Origin: Podospora pseudoanserina
Taxonomy: Eukaryota > Ascomycota > Sordariomycetes > Sordariales > Podosporaceae
Direction of reading: 5' to 3'
Length of the DNA stretch: 64,000 nucleotides
Assembly: GCF_035222485.1 (NCBI RefSeq)
Contig: NC_085921.1
Span: 62,001 to 126,000 of the forward strand
Shown here in pieces: positions 35,547 through 47,123 of this stretch (positions are counted from its first letter, which is position 1; the number at the start of each line of letters is the position of its first letter). The position numbers and the translations under genes were made by a program. A model generated the notes under the pieces. It saw only the letters and a list, made by a program, of their open reading frames with translations. It was not told the DNA's origin and made no database searches.

Positions 35547-36608
35547 CTAGGGAACATGGTTCAGCAGGCTGGACTTGAGCAAATGGTTGCTTTCCTGCAT
35601 CAGCAGAGTTCGAAGGACAGGCATGCACACTGCGACAATGGTGATGGCCCCTTCTGCTGTGCCTAGTGTCATCAGCACCACCACATGTTCTACAGAAGCT
35701 CAAGTTAGGTCGTTGTTCTCAGCTTGGGACCAGAGTTTGCTTTTACCTGGCCCTGCACGGGGACGGTTCACGTTGTGAATGGCGAGGATCTTCATAAACG
35801 ACGCAATTCCGGCACTTTTAGCTAGTCAGTCACCTGGAATAGAAAAGGAAAATGCCCGGGCACTCACAAAACCCCCATTCCCATCGCGATAGTGATCCCG
35901 ATCTTCTCCTTCCTCCTCATCATCAAGGGCCAAAAGATTTTGCATGGCAATAAGGCGAGCATGACATCGACTGCACCGGAGTAGGCTGGCAATCTTTCGT
36001 AAATATCAAGACCTAGACAGATCTTATCGAATTGCAAAATGCAAGAGCTTACCGGCAACAAACATATTATAACCATTCATAAGGCCCAGTGGCAGGCATT
36101 TCCCCCCTGGCACCTCCTGTCTCCAGATCCGATCCAGAGGCCAACAGTGTGCCCACTGTATGATACAGCTCCCGGCTATAAAAATGTTGGTTGTCCATAT
36201 CGCAAACCACACCAACCTCTTGAGAAATCCGTCTGTTCTCGTTAATCTGACCAAAGTGAGCCCAAAGGACGTCTTGGACCACGCTGCGGCCAGAATGAGG
36301 AAGAATCCAGCTATTGTAGCCAATAGCCTGCTGTTCTCGATGTTCTCAAGGGGGATGGCATGTTGAGATCGACCAAACCCCAATGTGGTGTCGACGGTCT
36401 GGAAAATGCAGCCTAGTATGAGAGCGAGCCAGGAGAAAATGAGCAGATAGTCGTCCCACCAGAGACGCCGGCCACGATAGTACTTCCCCCAGAGACGGAG
36501 GAAGATGAAAATCGTAGCGTAGCCTGCGAGTACCCATATCACAAAATTGAGGACTTGGCTGTAGTCTTCATATGGCTGTGGAGTTGATCGTTTTGTTGGA
36601 AGACCCAT
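35547..36608 (-). CDS. rhodopsin-domain (SAT4/Pth11-like) integral membrane protein, four exons
   Basis: Exons 36608-36053, 35985-35868, 35814-35747 and 35689-35547, about 294 residues; introns of 67, 53 and 57 bp with GTAAGC/GTGAGT/GTAAAA donors, all phases consistent. I start at ATG 36608 (MGLPTKRSTPQ). Seven membrane segments are suggested: VLNFVIWVLAGYATIFIFLRL, YLLIFSWLALILGCIFQ, LLATIAGFFLILAAAWSKTS, LVWFAIWTTNIFIAGS, AVDVMLALLPCKIFW, GITIAMGMGVFAGI, EGAITIVAVCMPVLRTLL. WWDDYLL after the first helix is a family mark. No CFEM domain. Related proteins sense surface or host cues in some fungi, but most members are uncharacterised. Confidence 0.85.
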
Positions 36609-37317
36609 GTCTGCCTGGACGTGAGGAGCTGTGTGGATGTTGAATGACCAAGAAAGCGTAGAATTATTGCAAGCCTTTTGAGTAATAGAAATGATCTGAA
36701 TAAAACTGAAGCAGGTTGGATGCTTGTGATGGGAGCCCAAGTGTGATCAGTTCGGAAGTAGTGTCGATCATACAATGTGTCGCTACTAAAGTGCACCGTG
36801 CAGTCGCTTAAAGCATTAGAGTGTGTGCCGCTTTAAGAATGACATGCATGAGAACAAATATGCCCAGAAGGCTTATAATAATAGCGAAGCAATTCGTGTT
36901 TCAGTACTGGGGAGACACACCGGCGGCACACATCCGGTGCTGGCTGATGAAAACTCGGGAGATGGCAATGTGTCTACCTAAACTCGAAAAGGCCTTGTTG
37001 GGACATTACATCTTCTCGGGGGTCTCTTTATGTCGATTAGCAGAAGTAGCACGGGTGACGCTTCCAGGGGTAAAAGGAGCTAATTGTTCTGGAAAGGAGT
37101 CTGTGCTCTCGCGAACCAAGATATCGACCATTACGGGTTGAGTGTCATATTCCCTTGAATGCATACTCGTACACTGTAGATTGAATAGGTACTTATATGG
37201 CTTGCAATTTTTAGGTACCTTAGCTATCAATCACGTGCAAGTCTCAAAGGCGGTTTCCACTCAATAGCACTTGTATCCTGAGTCTCTGCTGTTTGCGCAG
37301 CTATGCCGTTATCCACG
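36609..37317. other. intergenic region, no gene seen
   Basis: 700 bp between two minus-strand genes: the promoter of the rhodopsin-domain gene and the 3' UTR of the alpha/beta hydrolase gene. No coding frame of note. Confidence 0.4.
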
Positions 37318-38678
37318 CTACCCTTTGCTTTCATGACCCACATGGCTGTCCACAAAATCGAGTACGGGTTGAACGTACGTTTCCCAGCCGTTGATGTTGC
37401 GATTCTGCCATAATTACGTTAATACTGTTTCCATGGACGACGGCGCGACACATGCAGGACGGAATACCCACAATATACTTGAGATCATAGACATGGGGCT
37501 CCCCTTCTTCGTAACACTCCAGTACAGGAACCCCTCTGCTCTTCAGCAGCTCTGCCATCCGGTAACTCTGATCAATGTGCACGGCCTCATCCCCGCTCCC
37601 ATGCATAAACGCTGTCGGCGGGTATGTTCGTTTCTGATCCTTCATCAACACCCTGTACGGAGACATGTCTTCCAGAAATGCGACAAAGTCCTCTTGAGTT
37701 TTGAACTTTTCTCGATGCATCACTCCTTTTCTCAGTCCCTCCATGTCAGAGTTCAATGATCTTCTCATGTGCAGCTCGGCCTGCAGTCTGATGCGTCTGT
37801 TGTACTTGAAATCAGTGGCCCAGTACTGTTGTATTTGTTGTTCCGTGAGAACCTCTTGCTCGTTCCAGGCTAGTGCATCTGTCAGGAGATTCTCTGGGTT
37901 TCTATCCCCGAGGAAAGCATCGAGCTCGGCGTCAGTGAACTCTCCTTTCCATGGTGCGGGGTTGTCAGGCTTCCACGGTTCGAATTGAACGCTGTCACAA
38001 AAATGCGGGATGGACAGAAAGTCCACCAAGCCATAGACGTCAACCACTGCTTTGGGAGGAGGAGATAGATGGGCGGCCATCAGCGTGACCAGGTGGCCGC
38101 CGGCAGATTCACCGACAAGAACGTATTGGTCCACATCGACTTTGTCCTCGCCCAGAAGAGAAGGAAGATTTGACCGAAGCCAAGAAACAGACTCCAGGCA
38201 GTCGGACAACTGGTCATCAATTCTGGCTTGCGGGGCTAATCGGTAGTTGTGGGAGACCAAGTGGTAACCTCTGGTTCGAAATCCAGGACTGAGCCAGGGC
38301 AGAGGGGCGAAGTCTTGCTTTCCATGTCAGAACATTAAGAACCAAGATGGAAACGTCGGAGTTGACGAGGTTGAAGGGATATGTAGGAAGGTATACACAA
38401 ATCACATACGAGCACCGCCCAACCAACCGCCTCCGTGAGTCCTGACCGAAAGACAATGTTAGCAAGACCATCTACATCTCTTCTCAAATGCAAAGATTGA
38501 CCTATTACCATATTACAAACGGAGCAGGCTCCTCAACAGGTGGATCTGCTGGCCATACCCTTACAGACAACTTGACACCATTCTCAGACACGAATGTGTG
38601 ATCAGTGAAGCCAGGAGGCGCGCCAGGAGGTGCGCCAAGGGGCAGGTTGAGATCAACAGGGGTGGCAGTCGACGCCAT
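37318..38678 (-). CDS. alpha/beta hydrolase fold-3 (esterase/lipase-like), four exons
   Basis: Exons 38678-38509, 38441-38410, 38313-37472 and 37404-37318, about 376 residues. The 32-bp second exon encodes the oxyanion motif THGGGWLGGA (HGGG), joined through an AAG acceptor to HFAPLPWLSPGF; the last intron (67 bp) swaps a random tail for NINGWETYVQPVLDFVDSHV. All phases agree. Nucleophile elbow GESAGG (VLVGESAGGHLVTLMAA) holds the catalytic Ser; HGSGDEAVHIDQS supplies the acid region and HVYDL the His. Fungal members hydrolyse esters or amides, often in small-molecule metabolism. No signal peptide, so probably cytosolic. Confidence 0.88.
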
Positions 38679-40274
38679 TTTCACCAGAGCTACGCGCAAG
38701 TATGGTGTGCAAGGTGCAAGTCGGCGGCAGCTTGGGCGTTGAACGTGACGGGAAACAAGATGAAAACCGAAATGAGGGGTTAGATGGCTCGAGTGAGGGG
38801 CGACGGTGACATTGATGGGCTCATACCCGAGAATGGCCACATTGACCCACTTGCCGTCTTGCTGCTGTCATCGGGTACCTAGATAGGTAAATACCTCATT
38901 TTATTCAAAGGAGGGTTTCCTGCATAACATATAAAAATCACTCTCTGGCCGGTGTTGTATCTCGGTGGGCGTTCTCTCTCATCCGTCGACTTCTGGTCTT
39001 GACCTGACGTGGTGTTTTCATTCCACCGAACACTGCCCTTTGAAAGATCAGGCACAGACCGGTCCCTCCCATACAACGTAGGTACCCAGCCCTTGAGCGG
39101 TACGTTATACTCCGAGGGCCATAGCTTCTGGACTTCTTCTTAGACTCTTCCAACCAAGCCTCCAAGAACCGTAGTACTACGCACTCCACGCGTTCTATAT
39201 GCATACGCAGATTCACCCATCAAAAACACGTGGACAGGCAACGATCTTGCCCTCGCAGTGAAGAATTTTCCACCTGTCAACGCCGTGGACCGAAATGGGC
39301 AAGAATTCGGAGGCTTTCCGGACCTGGAACAGGAAGTCCAGCGAGTCTTGGCAAGCCCTCGATGTGACAGTTCGGGTTGCAAAAAGGACCCGGTAGTTGG
39401 ATTCCGGCTAAATACCCATGTGGCTCGGGCGCTAAAGATACTACGAGACTGGCCTTTGCACTGGCATGTTGCTGGAGACCCATCGCCTGATGTAGTCTTC
39501 CTTGTCCAGAACGAACAACGACAGAACCAAGCCCCACCGTCCTCAGAGCCTTGACTGAAGTCGCGAGCAAGAGAGTCTACAGAGATGTCATGGCGTAGGT
39601 CGAAATCCTTGAGATGAAGGACAGAGCCAGTGATAGTCAGAACCTGGAGATATCAACATCTGAAGAGACCTAACAGGCTTGACGCCATCTGCATATCAAC
39701 ACCAACCGCTTACCGGGTTTGCCCTCATTAAAAGACAATCAACAAAGATTGCACAAGTCTTTATCGATCACAGGTTCCTGGGATTATGACGATTGACGGC
39801 ACGTGCAACTCAGCCATAGTCCATGGTGGCTCTTGGCCTGGCTACCAGGGAACACTACCCCATGGGGGGGTTCATTTCAAGTAAGCTGGACCCCATTCCA
39901 ACCGGCCTGATTCAGGCTAATAGTCTTCAAGGAACATTCCATGAGGCTTACCGTCCATATGCCTTTCTAAATGCAACCGCCTTGGCGTGCTAACGGACTC
40001 GCAAGCATGGCGACTAGCCTCACGAACGCCACCAAGAGTGTACTCGATGGATGGGTACGGGGTGTTCTCCGCCGAGAACCAAACTTATGTCTGGAGACAT
40101 GGGGAAGCATGTGACTTGGCAACGAGGTTCGAGCTGCCAATCCTTGGTTCCTGACATCAAGTAACAAGAATATAAAGAGGCAATGACCTGCGTTCAACTC
40201 ATGCTACCCGGTTGTTGACAGCGGACAAGGAGAAGGGAAAATCGATCACACTTTCCGAACTTTTGTCTTTCACC
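38679..40274. other. 1.6-kb intergenic region, divergent promoters
   Basis: Lies between the hydrolase (minus) and the CE15 esterase (plus). A 98-codon plus-strand frame at 39258-39554 has no recognisable feature. Contains TACCTAGATAGGTA at about 38875-38888. CCATGGGGGGG at 39859-39869 is not annotated further. No gene supported. Confidence 0.4.
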
Positions 40275-41720
40275 ATGATCTCGCAGACAGTTGTTTCCTC
40301 CCTCCTGGTCGTCCTCGGCGCCGCCGGCGTCAGGGCCCAGCAACGCCAGAGTCTCTGGGGACAGTGCGGTGGTTCCGGCTGGAGCGGCCCTACACTCTGT
40401 GTTGACGGCGCGTGGTGCAACCCCCAAAACCAATGGTATCACCAATGCATTCCAGGCAGTGGTCCTACCACGGCCCAGCCTCAGGTGCCTACCACCACTG
40501 CCAGACCAACAACAACGCTCGTCACATCTGTTGTTTCCTCCACCACCTCCCCGTCGGATCCCGTGGTGACGAATCCTCCCGTGAACCCCGGTACTTGCCC
40601 AAATACACCGTCGGGCTTAGGAACGCCAGTGGCCAACCAGCTCAACGACCCCTTCACCTTCCACAACGGAAACAAGGTCACCAGCAAGGCGGACTGGGCC
40701 TGCCGCCAGAGGGAAATCTCTGAGCTTCTCCAGCGCTATGAGCTCGGAACTCTCCCCCCCAAGCCCAGCAGCGTGACGGCCTCCTTTTCAGGAAGCACGC
40801 TTTCCATCTCGGTCTCTGAGGGTGGCAGGTCCATTTCCTTCACCGTCTCCATCAACAACCGTCCTTCCGGGGCGGGTCCGCACCCGGCCATTATCAACTT
40901 TGGCACCTTTGGCGCGTCCCTCCCTGTCCCTGCTGGCGTGGCCACCATCAACTTCAATAACGACGACATTGCCCAGCAGCAGGGCGGCTCTTCCCGCGGC
41001 CGTGGCAAGTTCTACGACCTGTACGGGTCTAGCCACTCGGCCGGTGCGCTCACCGCATGGGCCTGGGGTGTCTCCCGCATTGTCGACGCGCTCGAGCTCA
41101 CCCAGGCTCAGACTGGCATTGACCCTACCCGCCTCGGTGTCACCGGCTGCTCGCGCAACGGAAAGGGTGCTATCGTGGCCGGTGCCCTCGAGCCCAGAAT
41201 CGCCCTCACCTTGCCCCAGGAATCAGGCGCTGGCGGCTCGGGGTGCTGGAGAATTGCCACATGGCAGAAGAACAACGGGCAGAATGTCCAGGATTCCACC
41301 CAGATCGTCCAGGAGAACGTCTGGTTCTCGCCCAACTTCAACAGCTATGTCAACAACGTTAACCAACTTCCTTTTGATCACCACTTGCTCGCTGGTCTGA
41401 TTGCCCCCCGCGCCCTCTACGTCATGGAGAACGTGGATATGGAGTGGCTTGGTAAGATCTCGACCTACGGCTGCATGGGAATTGCCCGCAAGCAGTGGGA
41501 GGCTCTTGGTGTGCTGGACAACTTTGGCTACTCTCAGGTCGGCGGCAACAGCCACTGCAGCTTCCCGTCCAGTCAGCAAGGCAGCGAGCTCAATGCCTTC
41601 ATTGACAAGTTCTTGCTCAAGAGGAGCGGAGGCAACACCAACATCTTCAGAAGCACTCAGACTCACTCGAGCTTCAATCTCAACAACTGGAGCCCGTGGG
41701 CTGTTCCCTCTCTGAACTAA
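40275..41720 (+). CDS. glucuronoyl methylesterase (CE15) with N-terminal CBM1
   Basis: Single-exon, 481 residues, ATG at 40275. Order: signal peptide (residues 1-22, ending GVRAQQ), fungal cellulose-binding domain CBM1 ([18 protein letters not shown] ... [10 protein letters not shown], residues about 25-58), a Thr/Ser/Pro linker, then the CE15 catalytic domain. Catalytic Ser sits in GCSRNGKGA, the Glu in [14 protein letters not shown] and the His in GGNSHCSF, the expected triad. The enzyme cleaves ester bonds between lignin alcohols and 4-O-methylglucuronic acid on xylan. Secreted; marks the organism as a plant-biomass degrader. Strong GC3 bias fits inducible high expression. Confidence 0.96.
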   Translation: MISQTVVSSLLVVLGAAGVRAQQRQSLWGQCGGSGWSGPTLCVDGAWCNPQNQWYHQCIPGSGPTTAQPQVPTTTARPTTTLVTSVVSSTTSPSDPVVTNPPVNPGTCPNTPSGLGTPVANQLNDPFTFHNGNKVTSKADWACRQREISELLQRYELGTLPPKPSSVTASFSGSTLSISVSEGGRSISFTVSINNRPSGAGPHPAIINFGTFGASLPVPAGVATINFNNDDIAQQQGGSSRGRGKFYDLYGSSHSAGALTAWAWGVSRIVDALELTQAQTGIDPTRLGVTGCSRNGKGAIVAGALEPRIALTLPQESGAGGSGCWRIATWQKNNGQNVQDSTQIVQENVWFSPNFNSYVNNVNQLPFDHHLLAGLIAPRALYVMENVDMEWLGKISTYGCMGIARKQWEALGVLDNFGYSQVGGNSHCSFPSSQQGSELNAFIDKFLLKRSGGNTNIFRSTQTHSSFNLNNWSPWAVPSLN

Positions 41721-42068
41721 ATGTGAAAGGGTGGAAGACAGGGCAAGAAAGACATGTGAAAAGAGTAGTTCTTGTATATAGTTAGTTACCCAGTCTCGAC
41801 AAGATGTCTGATAATGAACATACGTCACGATTGTGTCTCATGATGACCATGTTGTGTTTTTCTTGAGTGGTGGATGACAGAATGCTGCACATGATGGCTG
41901 CCCCGCTCTCGGAAGGCTGACGGGCACATGGCAGTTTGCCGCCGGCAACTTCCGCCAAGCAAAACAATCACGAGATCGGCGACTGCGACTTCATCAAAAC
42001 ATGCTTTCCTCTGAACTTGCTCGGTGCCTGAACGCACACAAAACCTGGTATCAAGAAAAGCCTTGATA

Positions 42069-43241
42069 ATGAACAGCCCGCGGTTGTCATCCCCGCCAGG
42101 GGCCAGGCTACGACACACCCCCATCCACAGCCTCTCCCTCCGCTACCTTCTTATTGTGCCCATCCTCTTGGCCATAGTAACCGCCGTTGTCCTCTTCCAA
42201 CACTCGGATACCAACATCTATATGCTCTACTCACAATGCCATGCCCGTTCCCGCATCCCGTGGCTCAGTCATATTCCTCTGCTCGGAACTCCATCCTGCT
42301 TTCTTGTCTCCTTCTTTGGTGAAGCCGCGGCTTCTCTCCGCAGCTCGGCCATTCTCTCCGTCATCTTTTCCTTCCTCGCCGGCCTCCTCACTGTGTCGAC
42401 TGTCGAGGCAGCCAGGATATGCAATGCCCCTTCGATCTTGATCGCCTACCCAACTGGCTTGTGGCTCATCTTCGACCTCATCGGTGGCGCCTTTGTTTGG
42501 GAGCTCATCATCATCCCGGCCTTCTTCCACCGCAGCCGCGAAATCATCACGTCCCGTCGCCAGGACCTTCCTACTTCTGACGTCCCCTCAGCCGATCCGA
42601 CATTTGGTGAAGCCATGCGCCACCTGACCAAGACCTCCGAGACCATCGCCATCCCCTTTGCCGTGGCCTCTGGCTTTGTTGCGCCATCCATTCTGATGCT
42701 GGCCCACACAAGCCCGGTGACGGTTCTCATCTGGCTGTTTTTCCCGCTTTGGACAACGTTTCTTAGACAGTCAGCCCGCAAGCTCACCACACTGTCTCTG
42801 GTCAAGTTGAACGAGTCTTGGCAGGAAACTCTGCACCTCGAATCCAGCACTTTGGGTATGGTACGAGTCTACCTTCTTCCCATCCTGTGCTCGGTCGCCT
42901 CCCACATATTTTTGCTGTGGACCCTGTCCCAGCCAGACGATAGGAAAGAAATGACGCGGTCGACGCTAAAGTTCATTACCATCGACGCTTTTTTTGTCGG
43001 GTTGACGGTCCTGTACTGGATCTTGGTCGAGGCCGGGTGGAGGGTGGCCGCTATGATGGTGTTCACCTCGGTAGTACTTGGCCCTGGCGCGGGTGTTTGC
43101 CTGGGATGGGTCTATCGGGAAGCGACACTCAATCCTGCAGGCGCTTCTGGGAGCGGAGTGACGGTTGTGGCGGTTGGTGCCGGCCCCGGGAGGAGAGAAG
43201 AAGGGGGTGAGCCAGGTGAAGGGACACCCCTCCTTCGTTAA
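42069..43241 (+). CDS. polytopic integral membrane protein of unknown function
   Basis: Single-exon, 390 residues, ATG at 42069. Basic N-terminus then roughly seven to eight hydrophobic helices, for example YLLIVPILLAIVTAVVLF, SAILSVIFSFLAGLLTVST, GLWLIFDLIGGAFVWELIII, ILMLAHTSPVTVLIWLFF, VYLLPILCSVASHIFLLW, TIDAFFVGLTVLYWILVEA and AAMMVFTSVVLGPGAGVCL. The C-terminus is a Gly/Glu-rich tail. I recognise this as a fungal-only membrane family seen beside metabolic clusters, but no activity is known. It starts 348 bp after the CE15 stop on the same strand. Confidence 0.8.
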   Translation: MNSPRLSSPPGARLRHTPIHSLSLRYLLIVPILLAIVTAVVLFQHSDTNIYMLYSQCHARSRIPWLSHIPLLGTPSCFLVSFFGEAAASLRSSAILSVIFSFLAGLLTVSTVEAARICNAPSILIAYPTGLWLIFDLIGGAFVWELIIIPAFFHRSREIITSRRQDLPTSDVPSADPTFGEAMRHLTKTSETIAIPFAVASGFVAPSILMLAHTSPVTVLIWLFFPLWTTFLRQSARKLTTLSLVKLNESWQETLHLESSTLGMVRVYLLPILCSVASHIFLLWTLSQPDDRKEMTRSTLKFITIDAFFVGLTVLYWILVEAGWRVAAMMVFTSVVLGPGAGVCLGWVYREATLNPAGASGSGVTVVAVGAGPGRREEGGEPGEGTPLLR

Positions 43242-43909
43242 GAACGAAGGATTTGTATATGTTTTGTAGAACCCATTGGCAAAGATATTCCAATTCCTTT
43301 TATACGTAGAGCCAAATTTGGTACATGCGTGTGCAGTTGTCGATTTGCCATTTGTTGGCTCATACTGAGCACCGACAAGGACTTGTTTGTGAGGAGAGGC
43401 GCCATTGCGGTGTGTGTACGGGGCGTGGAGAACTCACCCAGGCTCCTGGGCAGCTTTGTCTAGAGGTCTGAGAATCGAACAACATCTGGGTGGTGTACAA
43501 ATCAAAGCACGACAGTGTAGTAGGTAGAGCAACGGTAATTAGATGTAGAAGACTTCGGTAAGACAATCGGGCAAGAGGGTGACCGAATCAAGCCCCTTCT
43601 CATATTAACAATGCTTCCACAGGGCCCCTCATGGTCAAGGGCCAATATCCCCACAAGACCGTCGCAAGCATGAATGTTAAACTCTGGGAGGCGAGAAATA
43701 TTGCTGCACGACTTGATGGCCTGCACCAGCATCAATTACCTTAAAGAGACTGCAGAGGCGTGGGAGAATGCAGTTGACGTGACCCCCACGATGCGGAGAA
43801 TGGCGATATCAGCCCCCAGAATGGCGTAAATATGGCTCACCCAATAAAAGTAAAAACGACCCATCTGGCAAGACCACACACTGTCACATTATCTATAAAG
43901 TCTTCAGAC
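43242..43909. other. intergenic region between convergent genes
   Basis: 670 bp between the membrane protein (plus) and the transcription factor (minus) 3' ends. No gene seen. Confidence 0.4.
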
Positions 43910-46107
43910 TCACATGTTCGACCCTGTAAACTGCTGGTTGGGCCATCCAGTCGGGAATGTGGACCAGTCCATGCCGTACAGCTCCGGCCCAAAAGTGAAA
44001 CCGCTCAACACCTCCTCAAACGCATTACTCCCCGTTGTCACGCCGCTCGCGTGTGAAGGTGCCACAGGCGCCGGTATTGGTGGTTCTGTGACGGCAAGGC
44101 TTGGCAAGGCTATTGATGGAGCCGATGTAGCTGGTACAGATGGTTGGAACGTGTACAAGGCTGCTGGATCTGGTGTGAGCTGTGCGTGGCCAGCAAGCCT
44201 GGTGTCGATGGCAGATTTGGTGACAGGCGCAGGGTCACTGGAGTTACGAGTCGGTGAATCGGGAGCGCCTTCAGGGAGCTTTATACCGTGGGTGATTATC
44301 CGTTCGATATCCGCTTGCTGGTGCCATGTCAGTCATCTGACGCCTCAGTCATGGTGATTAGAGTTCAAACACTTACAATACTCGCAGCGGCCGGCCCAGT
44401 AGTAGATTGCTGGGCGGCCCTTAAGCAAACAGCAGAGAGCTCTTGAACTCGTTCTAGGGTAAATGCCAAGTCACCTGTACCGGTTTGAAGCCCATGATAC
44501 AGAGCCCTCGTGCATTGATAAGCGCAGCCCGGCAGATCCAAGTCAGTGACAGGGACGCTGCTGCCCAGGGTCAGGAGCTGCGCAAACATGTCAGCCATGG
44601 CCCTTGCGTGATTATAGCAGCCCTGACGGCTGCGGGCAACAAGATTAGGATCCAGCTGCTGGAGCATCGGCCGAGGGAGCGCCTCGCGCAGTCCTTCCAG
44701 AAAGAGGCGGTACAGATCGAGATGGCACTGTCGCCACCAAACGTGTGTCATGACAAAAATACCCAGCCTTGGTGAATAGGTTCGCAGACGCAGATTCCCC
44801 TCGGACCATTTGAACGACGGCGGCAATCGTTCCTCGAAGCCTTCCAGCTCGGCCAACAGCTCGGCGCATCGCAATGGGAGAGTGGTCAGATCCTGTTGAG
44901 ACCACGATGAGGCGGCCTGAGAGGTACACTGCAATATCCTTGCACGCATCCACTGGATACGCACATGAAGGGCCATAAATCCGAGAGCATCCGGCATTGG
45001 CGCGGTTCCCATGCCGGGTTCTGGTGGTGGCGGCCTCAGGGACTCAGTGGCTTCTGGAAGGTCAAACTCAAAGTTCCTTTCGTTGCAGGGCAGGTGAACG
45101 TGGATTTGGCGCTCGGCATCGGGCCACAAAGCAACATCACGCTGGCCTGCGGAGATGGACGAATCGATCATATACAGAGACCACATAAGTCGACGACGAG
45201 ACTCTCGCGCCAAAAAACAGAGCTCTGGGTTTTCGTAGTTGAGTCGAAGAGCCGTGGCAAAGCGGCTGGCGAGTGCATGCAGCATAAAAGCACCCGAAAA
45301 CCTCCTCGAGAAGATGCGATGCTCAACGGCAATCACCAGCGCCTGCAGACGGACAATCGATGGTTTCTCCATTCCCGCCAAGCACAGTGACACGGCCTCT
45401 TCCATACACTGGCTTCCATACTCGCCCATACCCGGACCCAGGTCAGTCAGCAAAGCGGTGATGGCAATGAGAGCAAGCACAAGAGACCTGTCGAGGGACC
45501 CGGCGTGGTAACGCTCCATCAGCGATGCTCGATGCAAGAAGGAGAACTTGGGGATATGGTGTACATGACGAAAGAAGGCGTCAAAAGCGCGCAGCACGAG
45601 GTCCTCCTCGGGTTCGGCTCGCGCAGCAGACGCCGGCGCAGGGCTTGCAGTACCGCTCGCAAAAGCGCTGCGTCCCGAGTGGCCGTCATCATAGGATGGC
45701 GAGTCTGGCGGATGGATCGTCGCAGGTGGTGCGGATGTTGCTGAGGCTGCTGATGCTGTGGCAGGGCTGGCCAGGGGAAGTGAGCGCTTTCCAGGGAGAT
45801 AGACACAATGGAGGCCTTGAGCGGTGCACCGGTCGCAGCTCGGAGTCGACCCACTGCAGCGGGCCTTCTTCTCATGGCAGTTCTGGCAGGCGCGGCGAAC
45901 TCGGCGGCGAGGTATCGCGATGCGAGACACGGCGGCATCGGTCTGGACCACCTCCACGCCCGTGTGTTCGTCATAGGAGCAACCAAAACCAAGTCGCTCG
46001 CAGTTGGTACAGGTTCCCTTCCGACCATCACATCGGACCTTGCGGGCACGGCATGTTATGCACGTGTGTGCGGTGCGCTTTTGCTGTGTCCGGGGTGAGG
46101 CGCTCAT
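43910..46107 (-). CDS. fungal transcription factor with two tandem Zn2Cys6 clusters
   Basis: Exons 46107-44377 and 44317-43910; the 59-bp intron (donor GTAAGT, branch CTGAC, acceptor CCAG) joins AAASI to QADIERIITHG. About 712 residues. Cluster 1 has Cys at 16, 19, 26, 33, 36 and 43 (CITCRARKVRCDGRKGTC then TNCERLGFGC); cluster 2 has Cys at 74, 77, 84, 91, 94 and 101 (CQNCHEKKARCSGSTPSC then DRCTAQGLHC). Both have the same C-x2-C-x6-C-x6-C-x2-C-x6-C spacing, split by a 30-residue linker with RRRVRR. A fungal_trans middle-homology region follows (ALIAITALLTDL, RESRRRLMWSLYMIDSSISAGQ). Ala/Pro/Ser-rich stretches flank it. Nuclear regulator; targets unknown. Confidence 0.92.
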
Positions 46108-47123
46108 TGACAGCAGCAGCTTCGGTGTCTAAGCCAAGCAGCATCAGGGCAGTCCGTGATGGTGGATGACGGCGACCGGGAGGATGACTTGTCCCGCAGT
46201 CTATCTCAAATGAATTGGCCTCGGTGGGCGGTTTGCGTTTGGCTAAGCGGGAAGATAATAATAAGCCAGGTCTCCAAATCACCCCAGGCATTTCGTGCTT
46301 GTTCTCTCCTGCGTTGTGTCTTTTTTTTTTTTGAACTGTCCCTGGCAGCGACACCTCTTGATCCGAAGCCGAACCGCTAACCAAATCACCCACCGGTTGT
46401 TCCCGGCCGTTGGAGGGGAGGCGGCCAGGGCGCTCTGGTGTGGGTGCCGAGCCCTGCCAGCCGCCGGTCGGCCCGTCTGTATATCCTGGATGGGTGAAGA
46501 CTCCGGAGTGAGATGATCTGGCAGTTGGCTCCGGTCTTCCATTGCATCCCGTCCTGGCACGCCGGTCTTCAGTCTTAAAAAAAATGTATCTGAGCTTACC
46601 ATCAACAAGCTTGCTTCATGGTCGATGGCATGGACACTCAGCACATGTTGGAAGTGAGGTAAGGTATCTTAGGTATGATCAAGTGAGGTATCCGGGATTC
46701 GGAGAGAGACTTGCGGGGCACTGTTCCTACACCCCACTGCGCACACCATTCGCATCCAATCTGCTGGACGCTGGGATTGAAGCCATCGTGATCGAAGGAA
46801 GCTCTGCAGATATCTGGGACAATACAGAATAAAATGAAGGCTGGCTGATGCCTAAGCCGTTGTGGGACTGCTGGGCCAGCTGCCTGCTTAGTGTCCCGTG
46901 ATCTCGCGCTCTTCCCCTGGCAGGGGCCACTGTTGCCTGCTCGACACGTCGCGCCTGCCAATAAAACATGCAGCCACGAGAGAAGGTTGATCGAGTATAA
47001 TTGCATTCAAAATCAAGACCTGATTCCAGCTTCCTTCAGGCTCTTGTGAATTGTGTGGCATCTCTGTTTGTTCATTCGTTAATTACCCTTCACCATCTAC
47101 ATACCTTTCTCCCTCCCATCAGA
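46108..47123. other. intergenic region, divergent promoters
   Basis: 1 kb between the transcription factor (minus) and PARP (plus). Contains a poly-T run at about 46320-46332 and a GAGGTAAGGTATCTTAGGTATG-like cluster at about 46650-46677. No gene seen. Confidence 0.4.

Noticed and set aside
38938-39554. Overlapping short frames between the hydrolase and CE15 genes
   Set aside because: No conserved motif, poor start contexts, overlap on both strands.
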